From NCBI RefSeq assembly GCF_030812915.1, contig NZ_JAUSTQ010000004.1:124001-188000 (forward strand): a DNA stretch of 64,000 nt, in the 5' to 3' direction. The notes under the pieces are model-generated. The model was given only the letters and a program-made list of their open reading frames with translations. It made no database searches and had not been told where the DNA came from. The stretch is from Alkalibacillus salilacus (lineage in GTDB: Bacteria; Bacillota; Bacilli; Bacillales; Alkalibacillaceae). Below are positions 34,388 through 42,149 of this stretch, piece after piece. Every line of letters starts with the position of its first letter. The stretch's first letter is position 1. The translations under genes were made by a program, and so were the position numbers.

Positions 34388-35620
34388 TTATTTTAATAAT
34401 CTTTCTTCAAACGGAAATGCTGAGAAATTCTCTACTCCATCTTCTGTAACAAGAAGTTGTTCCTCTAGTTTCACGCCTTCTTTTCCACCAGGAGAACCAA
34501 TATAGCTCTCAACACTAATCACCATGTTCTCTTCGATAACACCGTCGTAACCTTTTACATCAAAATCTTGTGGATACACAATATATGGGTACTCCCCACT
34601 TAAGCCTGTTCCATGGGCTACTGTAAAATAGCGATTCGGAAAGAATTCATCAGGTATTTGCCAACTTTTCTCCGCATATTCTCTGAATGTCATACCAGGC
34701 TTTAACAACTCCATATTGTACTGAATCTGTTCATAGGCTGTTTGATATAGACGGCGTTGCTCATCTGTAGGCTGACTATCTCCACAGAAAAACGTTCGAC
34801 TAATATCAGTAAAATAACCGAATGGACCATTCATATCTGTATCAAATGCAACTAATTCACCTTCATTAATGACTTTGTCACTACATTCTTGAAACCATGG
34901 ATTGGTTCTTTCACCAGAACTCAATAAGCGTGTTTCAACGTAATCTCCACCTTGTGCAATGTTTGTCTGATGAAGATAAGACCAAAGTTCATTTTCTGTG
35001 ATACCAGGCTCTAAAGCTTCTACCATACGAACCATTCCAGCTTCGGCCGTTTGTACAGAAATTTTCATGGCTTCAATTTCTTCTTTACTCTTAATACTAC
35101 GAGCATGCTCAATCGGCTCCTGCCCGTCAACGACTCGCATTCCCTCATTAGCTAAGGCAATCGCGCCGGATGGATGAATTCGATCTACGGCAATTTTATT
35201 GTTTCTACCAGCATGTTCTCGCATTAATGATGCAATTTCTTGTGCCCATTGTTTTGCTGTATCTTCAAGGTTATAACCTGAGGCGACATAAGACATTGTC
35301 AAAGCAGGACGAACTTCATCAATGGTTTCTATACCTTCCGACAAATGCTCACAATTAGGAAAGTCGAACAACACCACAGGACCTTCAGTAGGAATAAACA
35401 CGTACCTGCCTGGATTACGTAGCATGAATACTTGCATATTACGACTACCTGTTGCATAGCGCAAGTTAACAGGATCAAAAATGACTATTCCACCATAACC
35501 AAGTGATTTCAATTGTTCTCGCACACGATTCAAGCGATATTTTCGCATTCTAACTAAGTCAATTTGAGTTTTGTCATGACGAACACTATTGTATTGAACC
35601 AAAAATTTTACCCCCAACAC
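34388..35620 (-). CDS. M24-fold metalloenzyme closely resembling DMSP lyase DddP
   Basis: A pita-bread-fold enzyme of up to 410 residues. Much of it resembles DddP: VRMRKYRLNRV, GGIVIFDPVNLRYATGSRNM, ETRLLSSGERTNPWFQEC, NMELLKPGMT. M24 metal ligands look complete: Asp pair in VAFDTDMNG (about 257), Asp in YFTDISR, His in AHGTGLSGE (about 334), Glu in SVESYIG and KLEEQLL. As I recall, DddP has catalytic Asp377 in HGVGLCDEW; here that position is Gly. It may therefore hydrolyse another betaine-like compound rather than lyse DMSP. The start is uncertain: GTG 35620 is weakly supported, and TTG 35602 lies 8 nt after GGGGG. NCBI-style naming would be Xaa-Pro peptidase family. Confidence 0.82.
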   Translation of the reverse strand: MLGVKFLVQYNSVRHDKTQIDLVRMRKYRLNRVREQLKSLGYGGIVIFDPVNLRYATGSRNMQVFMLRNPGRYVFIPTEGPVVLFDFPNCEHLSEGIETIDEVRPALTMSYVASGYNLEDTAKQWAQEIASLMREHAGRNNKIAVDRIHPSGAIALANEGMRVVDGQEPIEHARSIKSKEEIEAMKISVQTAEAGMVRMVEALEPGITENELWSYLHQTNIAQGGDYVETRLLSSGERTNPWFQECSDKVINEGELVAFDTDMNGPFGYFTDISRTFFCGDSQPTDEQRRLYQTAYEQIQYNMELLKPGMTFREYAEKSWQIPDEFFPNRYFTVAHGTGLSGEYPYIVYPQDFDVKGYDGVIEENMVISVESYIGSPGGKEGVKLEEQLLVTEDGVENFSAFPFEERLLK

Positions 35621-35637
35621 TGTATTTATATCTTTCA

Positions 35638-35682
35638 GTAAACTTATTGTAACATGTTATAAACATATTGCAATAAGTTTAC
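35638..35682 (-). promoter_or_regulatory. Large operator dyad overlapping the promoter of the M24 gene
   Basis: GTAAACTTATTG (35638-35649) and CAATAAGTTTAC (35671-35682) form a perfect 12-bp inverted repeat; its 21-bp centre contains the palindrome TAACATGTTA (35650-35659). On the minus strand TTGCAA (35673-35668), 16-bp spacer and TACAAT (35651-35646) make a promoter inside it. Lying between gntR and the M24 gene, it is the likely GntR-regulator target. Confidence 0.7.
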
Positions 35683-35715
35683 CAACTAAAATACATGTTG
35701 AGGGTAAGTTAATGA

Positions 35716-36432
35716 TTAATATTTACGTCCAACTTCTATTCTATAGTTAAAAGCACTCGGCAGATATTTAGTTTTTGAGTATTCTATTGGATTCTGATCC
35801 TCACCTAACGTGACACGATTTATTTCAATCAATGGATCACCACTTGTTATACCAAGTAAATCAGCTTCATCACGATTAGCTATAATGGCAGTAACACTTT
35901 CTTTGATTGTTGAATAGTTAATTCCATGCATCCCCAGTACTGGGAATATATCAAACCATTCGTTTTCTTTTTCAGTTAACATGTCACTAATATAAACAGG
36001 TGCAAATAATTGCTGTAAACCAATAGGATATCCATCTGCCAGCCGTATTCTTTCAAGTAAATATACTTGCTCCTTTTCTCTTAGCTCTAATTCCTTCTTA
36101 GCAAAGGAGTGTTCCTTCATAAACTGAGACCGAAGAACTTTCACTGAAAACCCCGTGCCTAACTCATGATGTACAATTCCTGGATTATGTAAATCTTCCT
36201 GCGGCTCTTCCTTCACTCTGGAGGCAGCACCTCGGCGCGTCTCAACTATTCCATCATTAGCCAAATCGCGAATCGTTTGCCTAACAGTTGTTCGGCTAAC
36301 ATTATATTGTTGCATAAGTTGACTTTCAGATGGAATAGGGTCGCCTGGAGATAAGTCACCGTTATGGATGCGATCAATTAGCTTCCGTTTAATTTGTAAA
36401 TACAATGGAATTCTTCTTTGGTTATCAGTCAT
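35716..36432 (-). CDS. GntR-family regulator, HutC subfamily (UTRA domain)
   Basis: A 238-residue regulator. Residues about 1-70 form the GntR winged helix (PLYLQIKRKLIDRI, SESQLMQQYNVSRTTVRQTI, GIVETRRGA). Residues about 85-235 form a UTRA ligand domain (YLLERIRLADGYPIGLQQ, DPLIEINRVT, PIEYSKTKYLP). ATG 36432 is chosen for GAGGTGG 5 nt upstream. It sits directly upstream of the M24 gene and between the two binding-protein genes, so it probably senses their shared substrate or a product. Confidence 0.9.
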   Translation of the reverse strand: MTDNQRRIPLYLQIKRKLIDRIHNGDLSPGDPIPSESQLMQQYNVSRTTVRQTIRDLANDGIVETRRGAASRVKEEPQEDLHNPGIVHHELGTGFSVKVLRSQFMKEHSFAKKELELREKEQVYLLERIRLADGYPIGLQQLFAPVYISDMLTEKENEWFDIFPVLGMHGINYSTIKESVTAIIANRDEADLLGITSGDPLIEINRVTLGEDQNPIEYSKTKYLPSAFNYRIEVGRKY

Positions 36433-36465
36433 TATTGCCACCTCTATTCTCACTTTATTAACTTT

Positions 36466-36493
36466 ATTTTACTCTTTTTAAACAAGCTATCAA
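36466..36493 (-). promoter_or_regulatory. Promoter of the GntR-type gene
   Basis: On the minus strand TTGATA (36493-36488), 16-bp spacer, TAAAAT (36471-36466). An imperfect dyad AAAC-a-AGCT/AGCT-a-GTTT (about 36480-36507) overlaps the -35. Confidence 0.55.
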
Positions 36494-36570
36494 ACCTAAA
36501 GCTAGTTTAATTCAACACATCGTACTTAATTTAAAACACTTTTAGCTTTACAAATGCTAAAATATAAACT

Positions 36571-36601
36571 AAAAGGTAAGTAGCTCAGCTACTTACCTTT
36601 T
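36571..36601. terminator. Terminator after the second betaine-binding lipoprotein gene
   Basis: AAAAGGTAAGTAGC, loop TCA, GCTACTTACCTTTT: a perfect 14-bp stem. Nearly the same hairpin follows copy 1. Confidence 0.9.
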
Positions 36602-36604
36602 CCA

Positions 36605-37492
36605 TTATTCATCAGTTGTTAACCATTCATCAATAACATCTTGGTTGTCATCAATCCAGTTCTGTGCGCCTTCTGCTTCTTCATCTGCTTCGTTTAATTC
36701 TGCCATTAGACTACCAAGTTGATCATCATTTAGCATGAAATTGTCGAACCATTCTACCACTTCAGGATGTTCGTCCTCTAATCCTAGGCGTGCTGCGTAA
36801 GAAATATTTTCTGAATCACCATATACATTTTCAGGATCTTCAAGTAATTTTAAATCCATCTCTGCAAACACCCAATGTGGTTTCCAAAGGGTTACAACTA
36901 CAGGTTCTTCATTGTCCATCTTCGTTTGAAGTTCTGTAAGCATTGTTGGCTCTGATGAGCTTAATAATTCATAGTTGTCTAATTCATAAGTACTCATCAC
37001 TTCTTCTGTTAATTCCATGATACTTGCACCTGGATCAATCCCTACAATTTCGCCCTCGAATTGATCAGCGTTACCTTGTAAGTCTTCAATACTATTAACA
37101 TCTTCAACATAAGATGGTACAGTTAAAGCTAAATCTGTACCTTCATACCATTCTTCACGCCAATCAATAACATCTTGATATTCTTCGTAAAATTTACCAT
37201 CTGTGTTCGGTAACCAAATTTCCATACCAATATCAATGTCGCCACTCTCTAAACCTTCATAAAGAATCGCTTTATCCACGTTTTCTAATGTCACTTCATA
37301 ACCTTGCTCTTCAAGTATGATCTTCCACATATTTGATACGGCTACGTTTTCAGCCCAATTATTCATGCCAATTGAGATTTCACCTTTATCTTCTGTTTCT
37401 CCAGATCCTTCTGATTCTCCACCTTCATCATTTCCACAAGATGCCAAAATCATTAGCAATGAAATGATGGATAGCATCATCCACTTCTTCAT
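36605..37492 (-). CDS. glycine-betaine-type ABC substrate-binding lipoprotein, copy 2
   Basis: A 295-residue paralog of copy 1 with its own terminator. Lipobox LASC. Binding-site motifs IGMNNWAENVAVS, MEIWLPNTDG and VVTLWKPHWVF match copy 1. Differences cluster in loops (for example DVIDWREEWYEGTDLAL), so ligand range may differ. ATG 37492 fits GGAGG 6 nt upstream. An acidic linker follows the lipid Cys. Last 117 nt identical to copy 1. Confidence 0.92.
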   Translation of the reverse strand: MKKWMMLSIISLLMILASCGNDEGGESEGSGETEDKGEISIGMNNWAENVAVSNMWKIILEEQGYEVTLENVDKAILYEGLESGDIDIGMEIWLPNTDGKFYEEYQDVIDWREEWYEGTDLALTVPSYVEDVNSIEDLQGNADQFEGEIVGIDPGASIMELTEEVMSTYELDNYELLSSSEPTMLTELQTKMDNEEPVVVTLWKPHWVFAEMDLKLLEDPENVYGDSENISYAARLGLEDEHPEVVEWFDNFMLNDDQLGSLMAELNEADEEAEGAQNWIDDNQDVIDEWLTTDE

Positions 37493-37605
37493 CGAAAACC
37501 TCCTGATTTTCATAATTGTTTGCCGAACACCTCACAAGTATATAGTTTAACACAGTTATCAGCTTAAACCAGACAAAATTTTACAATATAAGGCATAACT
37601 CTTGA

Positions 37606-37634
37606 TTGTTTATTTTTTATACCAAACGTACAAT
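37606..37634 (+). promoter_or_regulatory. Promoter of the spermidine-synthase-like gene
   Basis: TTGTTT (37606-37611), 17-bp spacer, TACAAT (37629-37634). Confidence 0.6.
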
Positions 37635-37674
37635 AGAGTTAGCCTGAATTTTCTGGCAAAAGGAGTTAACTAAT

Positions 37675-38325
37675 ATGACCACACTCAATATTATTGAACG
37701 ACTTGAAACAGACCGAGGCGATTTGCAGTTACAACAACGCGGTGAACACTATGAAATTATCAGTAATGGCACATTTTTAATGGCAACCTATAATGGAGAA
37801 TCTGAACGAGAACTTGTACGTTCAGCATTGGCAGATTTAAGTGGCGACAAACATGTATTAATCGGCGGGCTTGGAGTGGGCTTCTCACTAGAAGAGGCAC
37901 TCCAAGATGATGCCGTTCGCGAGGTAAAAGTCGTGGAAATTGAAGATGCGATTATTAAATGGAATCACGACACTTTAGCTCCTATGACCAATCATGCTAT
38001 TGAAGATAAACGAACGAACATTATTCACGGTGACTTAATTGAATGGATTTATCGTACTACCGACCAATTTAATGCGATTTGTCTTGATATAGATAATGGA
38101 CCTGATTGGACGGTGTATGATGAGAATGGATCTCTTTATGAGCCAAAAGCCTTAAAGCAACTCAAAAGGCTTCTATCTCCAGGAGGAATCATCGCCTTTT
38201 GGAGCGCTCAACCATCTGAAGCCTTTGTTCGGATGTTAAACGACTACTTTGATGACGTTAAAACTGTGTCCATTCCTCAGCCAAAAGGGCCTGATGATAT
38301 TGTTTATTTAGCTAAAAAAGTTTAA
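37675..38325 (+). CDS. spermidine-synthase-like methyltransferase-fold protein
   Basis: A 216-residue Rossmann-fold protein of the spermine/spermidine synthase superfamily. The SAM-type loop is LIGGLGVGFSLEEAL (about residues 62-76), the acidic contact is VVEIEDAII, and the DIDNGPDW motif is at about 141. It is shorter than true SpeE (about 275) and lacks the usual N-terminal domain, so aminopropyl transfer is unproven. AAAGGAG precedes the ATG. Confidence 0.75.
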   Translation: MTTLNIIERLETDRGDLQLQQRGEHYEIISNGTFLMATYNGESERELVRSALADLSGDKHVLIGGLGVGFSLEEALQDDAVREVKVVEIEDAIIKWNHDTLAPMTNHAIEDKRTNIIHGDLIEWIYRTTDQFNAICLDIDNGPDWTVYDENGSLYEPKALKQLKRLLSPGGIIAFWSAQPSEAFVRMLNDYFDDVKTVSIPQPKGPDDIVYLAKKV

Positions 38326-38349
38326 TCTCATTCAACTAAGACTAGTTAC

Positions 38350-38418
38350 TTGAACCCGTGTGTTCTATGCAGTAAAATAATCTTGTGACCATTAAGTCAC
38401 ATAATGACCATGTAGTCA
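38350..38418 (+). promoter_or_regulatory. Promoter with paired TGAC-N6-GTCA operators
   Basis: TTGAAC (38350-38355), 17-bp spacer, TAAAAT (38373-38378). Just downstream are two near-identical dyads, TGACCATTAAGTCA (38386-38399) and TGACCATGTAGTCA (38405-38418), 19 bp apart, covering about +1 to +33. A TetR-type gene is last in the operon that follows, so autorepression is likely. Confidence 0.7.
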
Positions 38419-38444
38419 ATAATTGAAGCGAGGCGATGTGAACG

Positions 38445-39125
38445 ATGTTTTTTCATCCAATGGATATTTTAATATTTGCTGCACTCGGATTAGCCATGTG
38501 GGCACAATCAAAAGTCAAAGGGAATTTTGAAAAGTGGTCACAAGTCCAGGCATCTGCTCGAATGAACGGAGCTCAAGTTGCACGTCGTATACTGGATGCT
38601 GAGGGGCTTCATCATGTGCAAGTGACACATTCGCAACAAGGAGCCCTCTCCGATCATTACGACCCTAAAGCGAAAACGATTCGATTATCTGACCCAGTCC
38701 ATAACGGCAACTCTATTTCATCATTGTCCGTAGCAGCGCATGAAGTTGGTCACGCGATTCAAGACTCAACGAATTATTCAATGTTATTATTACGTCATAA
38801 ATTATTTCCTGCTGCTAATATTGGTTCGCAAATGGCCCCTTTTCTACTCATAGGTGGTTTCCTTTTAGAAATGGCGAACTTAATAACCGTGGGGATCGTA
38901 CTCTTTTCGGCTGCGGTGTTATTCCAAGTCGTGACATTGCCTGTCGAATATGACGCCAGCCGTAGAGCAAAGAACCAGCTCGTTCAACTCGGTATGATCT
39001 CAAACCAAGAAGTCCGTGGAGTCGGAAAAGTGTTAAATGCTGCTGCATTAACTTATGTAGCAAGCACACTCATGGCTGTCTTGCAGTTAATTAAATTTAT
39101 TATGATTGCTCGTAGCCAGCGTTAA
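38445..39125 (+). CDS. yugP: zinc metallopeptidase, YugP family
   Basis: A 226-residue membrane peptidase of the DUF2268-like YugP family. One N-terminal helix, the conserved GALSDHYDPKAKTIRLSDPV (about residues 66-85), the zinc motif AAHEVGHAIQ (about 98-107), then two or three helices and PVEYDASRRAK. Role unknown. First gene of an apparent three-gene operon with a DUF protein and a TetR regulator, behind the paired-dyad promoter. Confidence 0.92.
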   Translation: MFFHPMDILIFAALGLAMWAQSKVKGNFEKWSQVQASARMNGAQVARRILDAEGLHHVQVTHSQQGALSDHYDPKAKTIRLSDPVHNGNSISSLSVAAHEVGHAIQDSTNYSMLLLRHKLFPAANIGSQMAPFLLIGGFLLEMANLITVGIVLFSAAVLFQVVTLPVEYDASRRAKNQLVQLGMISNQEVRGVGKVLNAAALTYVASTLMAVLQLIKFIMIARSQR

Positions 39126-39139
39126 AGGAGTGTTAAATT

Positions 39140-39577
39140 ATGAAACTCTTAACACCGAAAAAAGCATCTCCATACGTTAAACAAGGCTTTAGTGAAATGG
39201 AAAGTTACTTATCCCCTATACTTAAGAAGAGTATTATTTATTCAATGATTGCCTTTCCACTCATTACAATATCTGTCTTTAACCTTATTTATCTATTAAC
39301 CACCACTTCGATTAATCAGGATACGGCTATAATCATCGGTGTGCTAGCTGTTCTTGGTGCTGTTGGAATGGCACTATTCAAAGAGTCCATGCACCATAAT
39401 CGTTCATTGCAACAGCAAAGCCTGAACTATATTTACAAACGCATTCAGCAAAGCGAAACTGTACCTGCTCAAGCCATTGAACGTTATATACGCGACCTTA
39501 AAGCCAATCCAGGTCGTGCTTACCAAACCTTTCAAGCGTTTTTACAGCATGAGGAAAGGTTGACGCACCATGACTGA
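39140..39577 (+). CDS. DUF5392-like membrane protein
   Basis: A 145-residue protein with two central membrane helices (about residues 34-55 and 63-82) between an amphipathic N-terminus and a helical C-terminal domain (QQQSLNYIYKRIQQ). The layout resembles DUF5392 (YwnF-type) proteins. It lies 14 nt after yugP and its last 8 nt overlap the TetR gene, so the three are co-translated. Function unknown. Confidence 0.65.
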   Translation: MKLLTPKKASPYVKQGFSEMESYLSPILKKSIIYSMIAFPLITISVFNLIYLLTTTSINQDTAIIIGVLAVLGAVGMALFKESMHHNRSLQQQSLNYIYKRIQQSETVPAQAIERYIRDLKANPGRAYQTFQAFLQHEERLTHHD

Positions 39578-40442
39578 TAAGGAACAACTCATCCTAAATA
39601 ATGCAATTAAGCTATTTTCTCACAAAGGGTTCTCCCAAACATCGATGCAAGCGATTGCTGATGAATGCGATATATCTAAAGGTGCGTTGTATGCTTATTT
39701 CAAATCGAAGAACGATTTATTATTTGCTGCATTAGAATACTATTTTGACAGTATATTAGTTCGGATTTCGACCATTGCAGAACCTAAGGACCCGCATGAA
39801 CGATTAGTCACTCAATTAACCTATTTTTTCGAGAATGTGATTGAGCACCGCGAATTCATGGAACTCCCTTATGAACAAGGTGGTTACTTAAGCGAATCGA
39901 TCCGCCAAGTCATTCGAGATAAGTATACTGACGTTCATCGATTTTATATGCAAGGTTTAGAAGCCATTTATGGACAACCTATCAAACCCATTCTATATGA
40001 TTTAGCCTTAATGCTAGAAGGCATGATTCGCGCTTACATCCCTGTCATCATTCATGCTAATTCACATTATGATATGGAATCACTCATACGTTTTGTGCTC
40101 AAACGAGTCGATGATATTGTTAACGGATTTAGCACGCGCGAAGATTTACCATTCTTAAACGACATTCAAGTAAAACAATTATTAAAAAAAGCGCATGATC
40201 AACAGCTATCGTGGTACGATGCCATTGAACTACGCTTATCAAAGTTAGAAGAAGTCGTGCAAAACTTGCCTCAGGCTAGCGATTATCAAGTTTCGATTGA
40301 TGTCATTCGCGATGAACTGAACCGAAAACAAGTCAGAAAACCCGTTATTACAGGGATGCTTTCTAATTTAAATGACGTCCCGCATGCTCATCGTTATGTC
40401 CATGAAATTGAAATGGTTCTGTATCATGATATGACGATTTAA
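39570..40442 (+). CDS. TetR/AcrR family regulator
   Basis: A 290-residue regulator with an N-terminal TetR helix-turn-helix (ILNNAIKLFSHKGFSQTSMQ, IADECDISKGALYAYFKSK) and a ligand/dimer domain that is longer than usual; the C-terminal about 90 residues (KLEEVVQNLPQ onwards) look helical and may add a coiled coil. Overlap with the preceding gene and the paired dyads at the operon promoter suggest autoregulation. Its 3' end overlaps the convergent gene by 4 nt. Confidence 0.9.
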   Translation: MTDKEQLILNNAIKLFSHKGFSQTSMQAIADECDISKGALYAYFKSKNDLLFAALEYYFDSILVRISTIAEPKDPHERLVTQLTYFFENVIEHREFMELPYEQGGYLSESIRQVIRDKYTDVHRFYMQGLEAIYGQPIKPILYDLALMLEGMIRAYIPVIIHANSHYDMESLIRFVLKRVDDIVNGFSTREDLPFLNDIQVKQLLKKAHDQQLSWYDAIELRLSKLEEVVQNLPQASDYQVSIDVIRDELNRKQVRKPVITGMLSNLNDVPHAHRYVHEIEMVLYHDMTI

Positions 40443-40819
40443 AATAACCACATCAAAAAGATAATAAAAGCAATTGTTAGGATACGATTAATGATGATCA
40501 ACCAATGCTCTTTGGATTCTGGATTATGTATGAAAGATAGAATCGCAGATACAAAAAAGTAAGCTAACAACAAGATTAGGAACACATTTTCTATTATATC
40601 TGATATATTTGTTTCGATTAGTGAAGAAACCAATAACAACCCTATAATAATCTGCATGATTCTATTTTGCATCCGTTTTTTCTGATCGTGATATGGTTGC
40701 TGGCGAAAAATCGCATCACCTGTCGCTTCCATACCAAAGACGTACCGAAAACCGAATTGGAACATTAACATGAACAATCCGAAGACACATGTTAAATATA
40801 TAATCATAACACTTGACAT
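40439..40819 (-). CDS. DUF4181-like membrane protein
   Basis: A 126-residue protein with four hydrophobic helices and a polar loop (FRQQPYHDQKKRMQNR) after the first. It fits the size and layout of DUF4181 proteins. ATG 40819 is chosen because GAGGT lies 7 nt upstream. Function unknown. Confidence 0.65.
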   Translation of the reverse strand: MSSVMIIYLTCVFGLFMLMFQFGFRYVFGMEATGDAIFRQQPYHDQKKRMQNRIMQIIIGLLLVSSLIETNISDIIENVFLILLLAYFFVSAILSFIHNPESKEHWLIIINRILTIAFIIFLMWLF

Positions 40820-40892
40820 CTTAATACCTCGCAAATAAAATTTAACAATTTCATTTAATCATATTTATTATTAACTTTAAAGGAGTGACGAC

Positions 40893-41291
40893 ATGACTTA
40901 CCCATCCCGAAAAGATATTTGGACCGCCATATTATGGTTTGGCATCATTGCAATTGCTCTCATCTGGACATTCATAAATAATGATATGCTTTTATTAAGT
41001 ATTAGCGTCATCGCGTTAATTATAGCAGTTTGGTTCTGGCTGACAGTTCGTTATCATGTAGAGGAACGCCATTTGACCGCTTATTATGGACCATTTAAAA
41101 AATCAATCGACATTCATGATATTGAAAAAATTCGTTTAGTTCGTAGTCTTAAGTTTTCACCAGCACTGGCGCTGACAAGACTCGAAATTACATACGGATA
41201 CGATCACCAAGTGATTCGCGTATCCCCATCCGATAACAGTTTATTTGTGAAACAATTGATGTCGATTAATCCTGATATTGATTTTGAATAA
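40893..41291 (+). CDS. PH-domain-like membrane protein
   Basis: A 132-residue protein with two N-terminal helices (about residues 10-27 and 32-50) followed by a bacterial PH-type beta domain (YHVEERHLTAYYGPFKKSID, IEKIRLVRSLKFSPALALTR, LEITYG). AAAGGAG precedes the ATG. Such proteins are usually of unknown function. Confidence 0.75.
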   Translation: MTYPSRKDIWTAILWFGIIAIALIWTFINNDMLLLSISVIALIIAVWFWLTVRYHVEERHLTAYYGPFKKSIDIHDIEKIRLVRSLKFSPALALTRLEITYGYDHQVIRVSPSDNSLFVKQLMSINPDIDFE

Positions 41292-41350
41292 GTGATCACT
41301 TGCTAAAATAGATTTTAGCGATTTTATGATACTTTTGTGCGAGTGGAATA

Positions 41351-41387
41351 AAAAAAGGTTGGCGCCATATTAGCGCCAACCTTTTTT
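41351..41387. terminator. Bidirectional terminator between the PH protein and fructose PTS operon
   Basis: AAAAAAGGTTGGCGC and GCGCCAACCTTTTTT: a 15-bp perfect stem with 7-nt loop ending both convergent units. Confidence 0.95.
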
Positions 41388-41388
41388 C

Positions 41389-41658
41389 TTAAGATTCGAA
41401 GTTATTTTTGACTAAATTAACTAGTGTATCAATAGCTTCTTCTTCATCTTCGCCTTCCGCTTTAAGGCCAATTGTCGTCCCTTTTTCAATTCCTAGCGTC
41501 ATAACGCCGAGAATACTTTTAGCTTCAGTTTCTTTCTGCTCTTCGCCTGTTACGATTTTAATATCAGAAGAAAACTTACTAGCTTCTTGCACAAATTGTT
41601 GTGCTGGTCGAGCGTGTAAACCTGTTTCATTTTGAACAACTACTTCTACTTGCTTCAT
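41389..41658 (-). CDS. HPr phosphocarrier of the fructose operon
   Basis: An 89-residue HPr. The phosphorylatable His is present in TGLHARPA (residue 15), so it is not Crh, and the regulatory Ser region KSILGVMTLG (about Ser47) is kept, so HPr kinase could act on it. It is last in the fruR-fruK-fruBC-IIA-HPr operon. The presence of HPr inside the fructose operon, with enzyme I divergent from it, is unusual for Bacillus, where ptsHI is general. Confidence 0.93.
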   Translation of the reverse strand: MKQVEVVVQNETGLHARPAQQFVQEASKFSSDIKIVTGEEQKETEAKSILGVMTLGIEKGTTIGLKAEGEDEEEAIDTLVNLVKNNFES

Positions 41659-41670
41659 GATAGGTCCTCC

Positions 41671-42120
41671 TTATGCTTCGAGCGCTGCTAACAACTCGTC
41701 ACTTGAAGAAGCGTCTTGTAACTTCTGACGGAAATCTTCATGCATGAGTTTTCGTGATAGTTGCGACAAGATTTGTAAGTGTTCATTACCTGCTTGCTCT
41801 TCAGGAATCGCAATCATAAATACTGACGTCACGGGGTTACCGTCTAATGATTGCCAATCGACTTCATTGGTCAAACGTGCAAAGGCAAGACCCGGTTCAC
41901 TAACACCTGTTGATTTGCCGTGCGGAATAGCCACACCAAAACCAATCCCTGTCGATCCTTCTGCTTCACGATTTAGCACCGCTTCTTTATAGACGGCTGC
42001 ATCTTCTACAACGCCTGTATTTTGCATCACTTTGATTAATTCGTCAAGACTTTCTTCTCGAGAACTTGCGTCAAGATCAAGTAAGACATGTTCTTTTTTC
42101 AATAACTCTTTTAATTCCAT
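41671..42120 (-). CDS. fructose PTS EIIA component
   Basis: A 149-residue stand-alone EIIA of the fructose/mannitol type. The phosphoaccepting His lies in GFGVAIPHGKS (about residue 66). It takes phosphate from HPr and passes it to EIIB in the next gene upstream. AAAGGAG precedes the ATG. In B. subtilis FruA this domain is fused to EIIBC; here it is separate. Confidence 0.93.
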   Translation of the reverse strand: MELKELLKKEHVLLDLDASSREESLDELIKVMQNTGVVEDAAVYKEAVLNREAEGSTGIGFGVAIPHGKSTGVSEPGLAFARLTNEVDWQSLDGNPVTSVFMIAIPEEQAGNEHLQILSQLSRKLMHEDFRQKLQDASSSDELLAALEA

Positions 42121-42149
42121 TTAAATCGATCTCCTTTTTTCTTGCTGTT

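Noticed and set aside
34388-35620. Ordinary Xaa-Pro dipeptidase
   Set aside because: The fold is shared, but several long stretches (for example GERTNPWFQEC) match DddP rather than prolidases, and the neighbours are betaine-type binding proteins.
41389-41658. Crh instead of HPr
   Set aside because: The active-site His15 is present, whereas Crh has Gln there.
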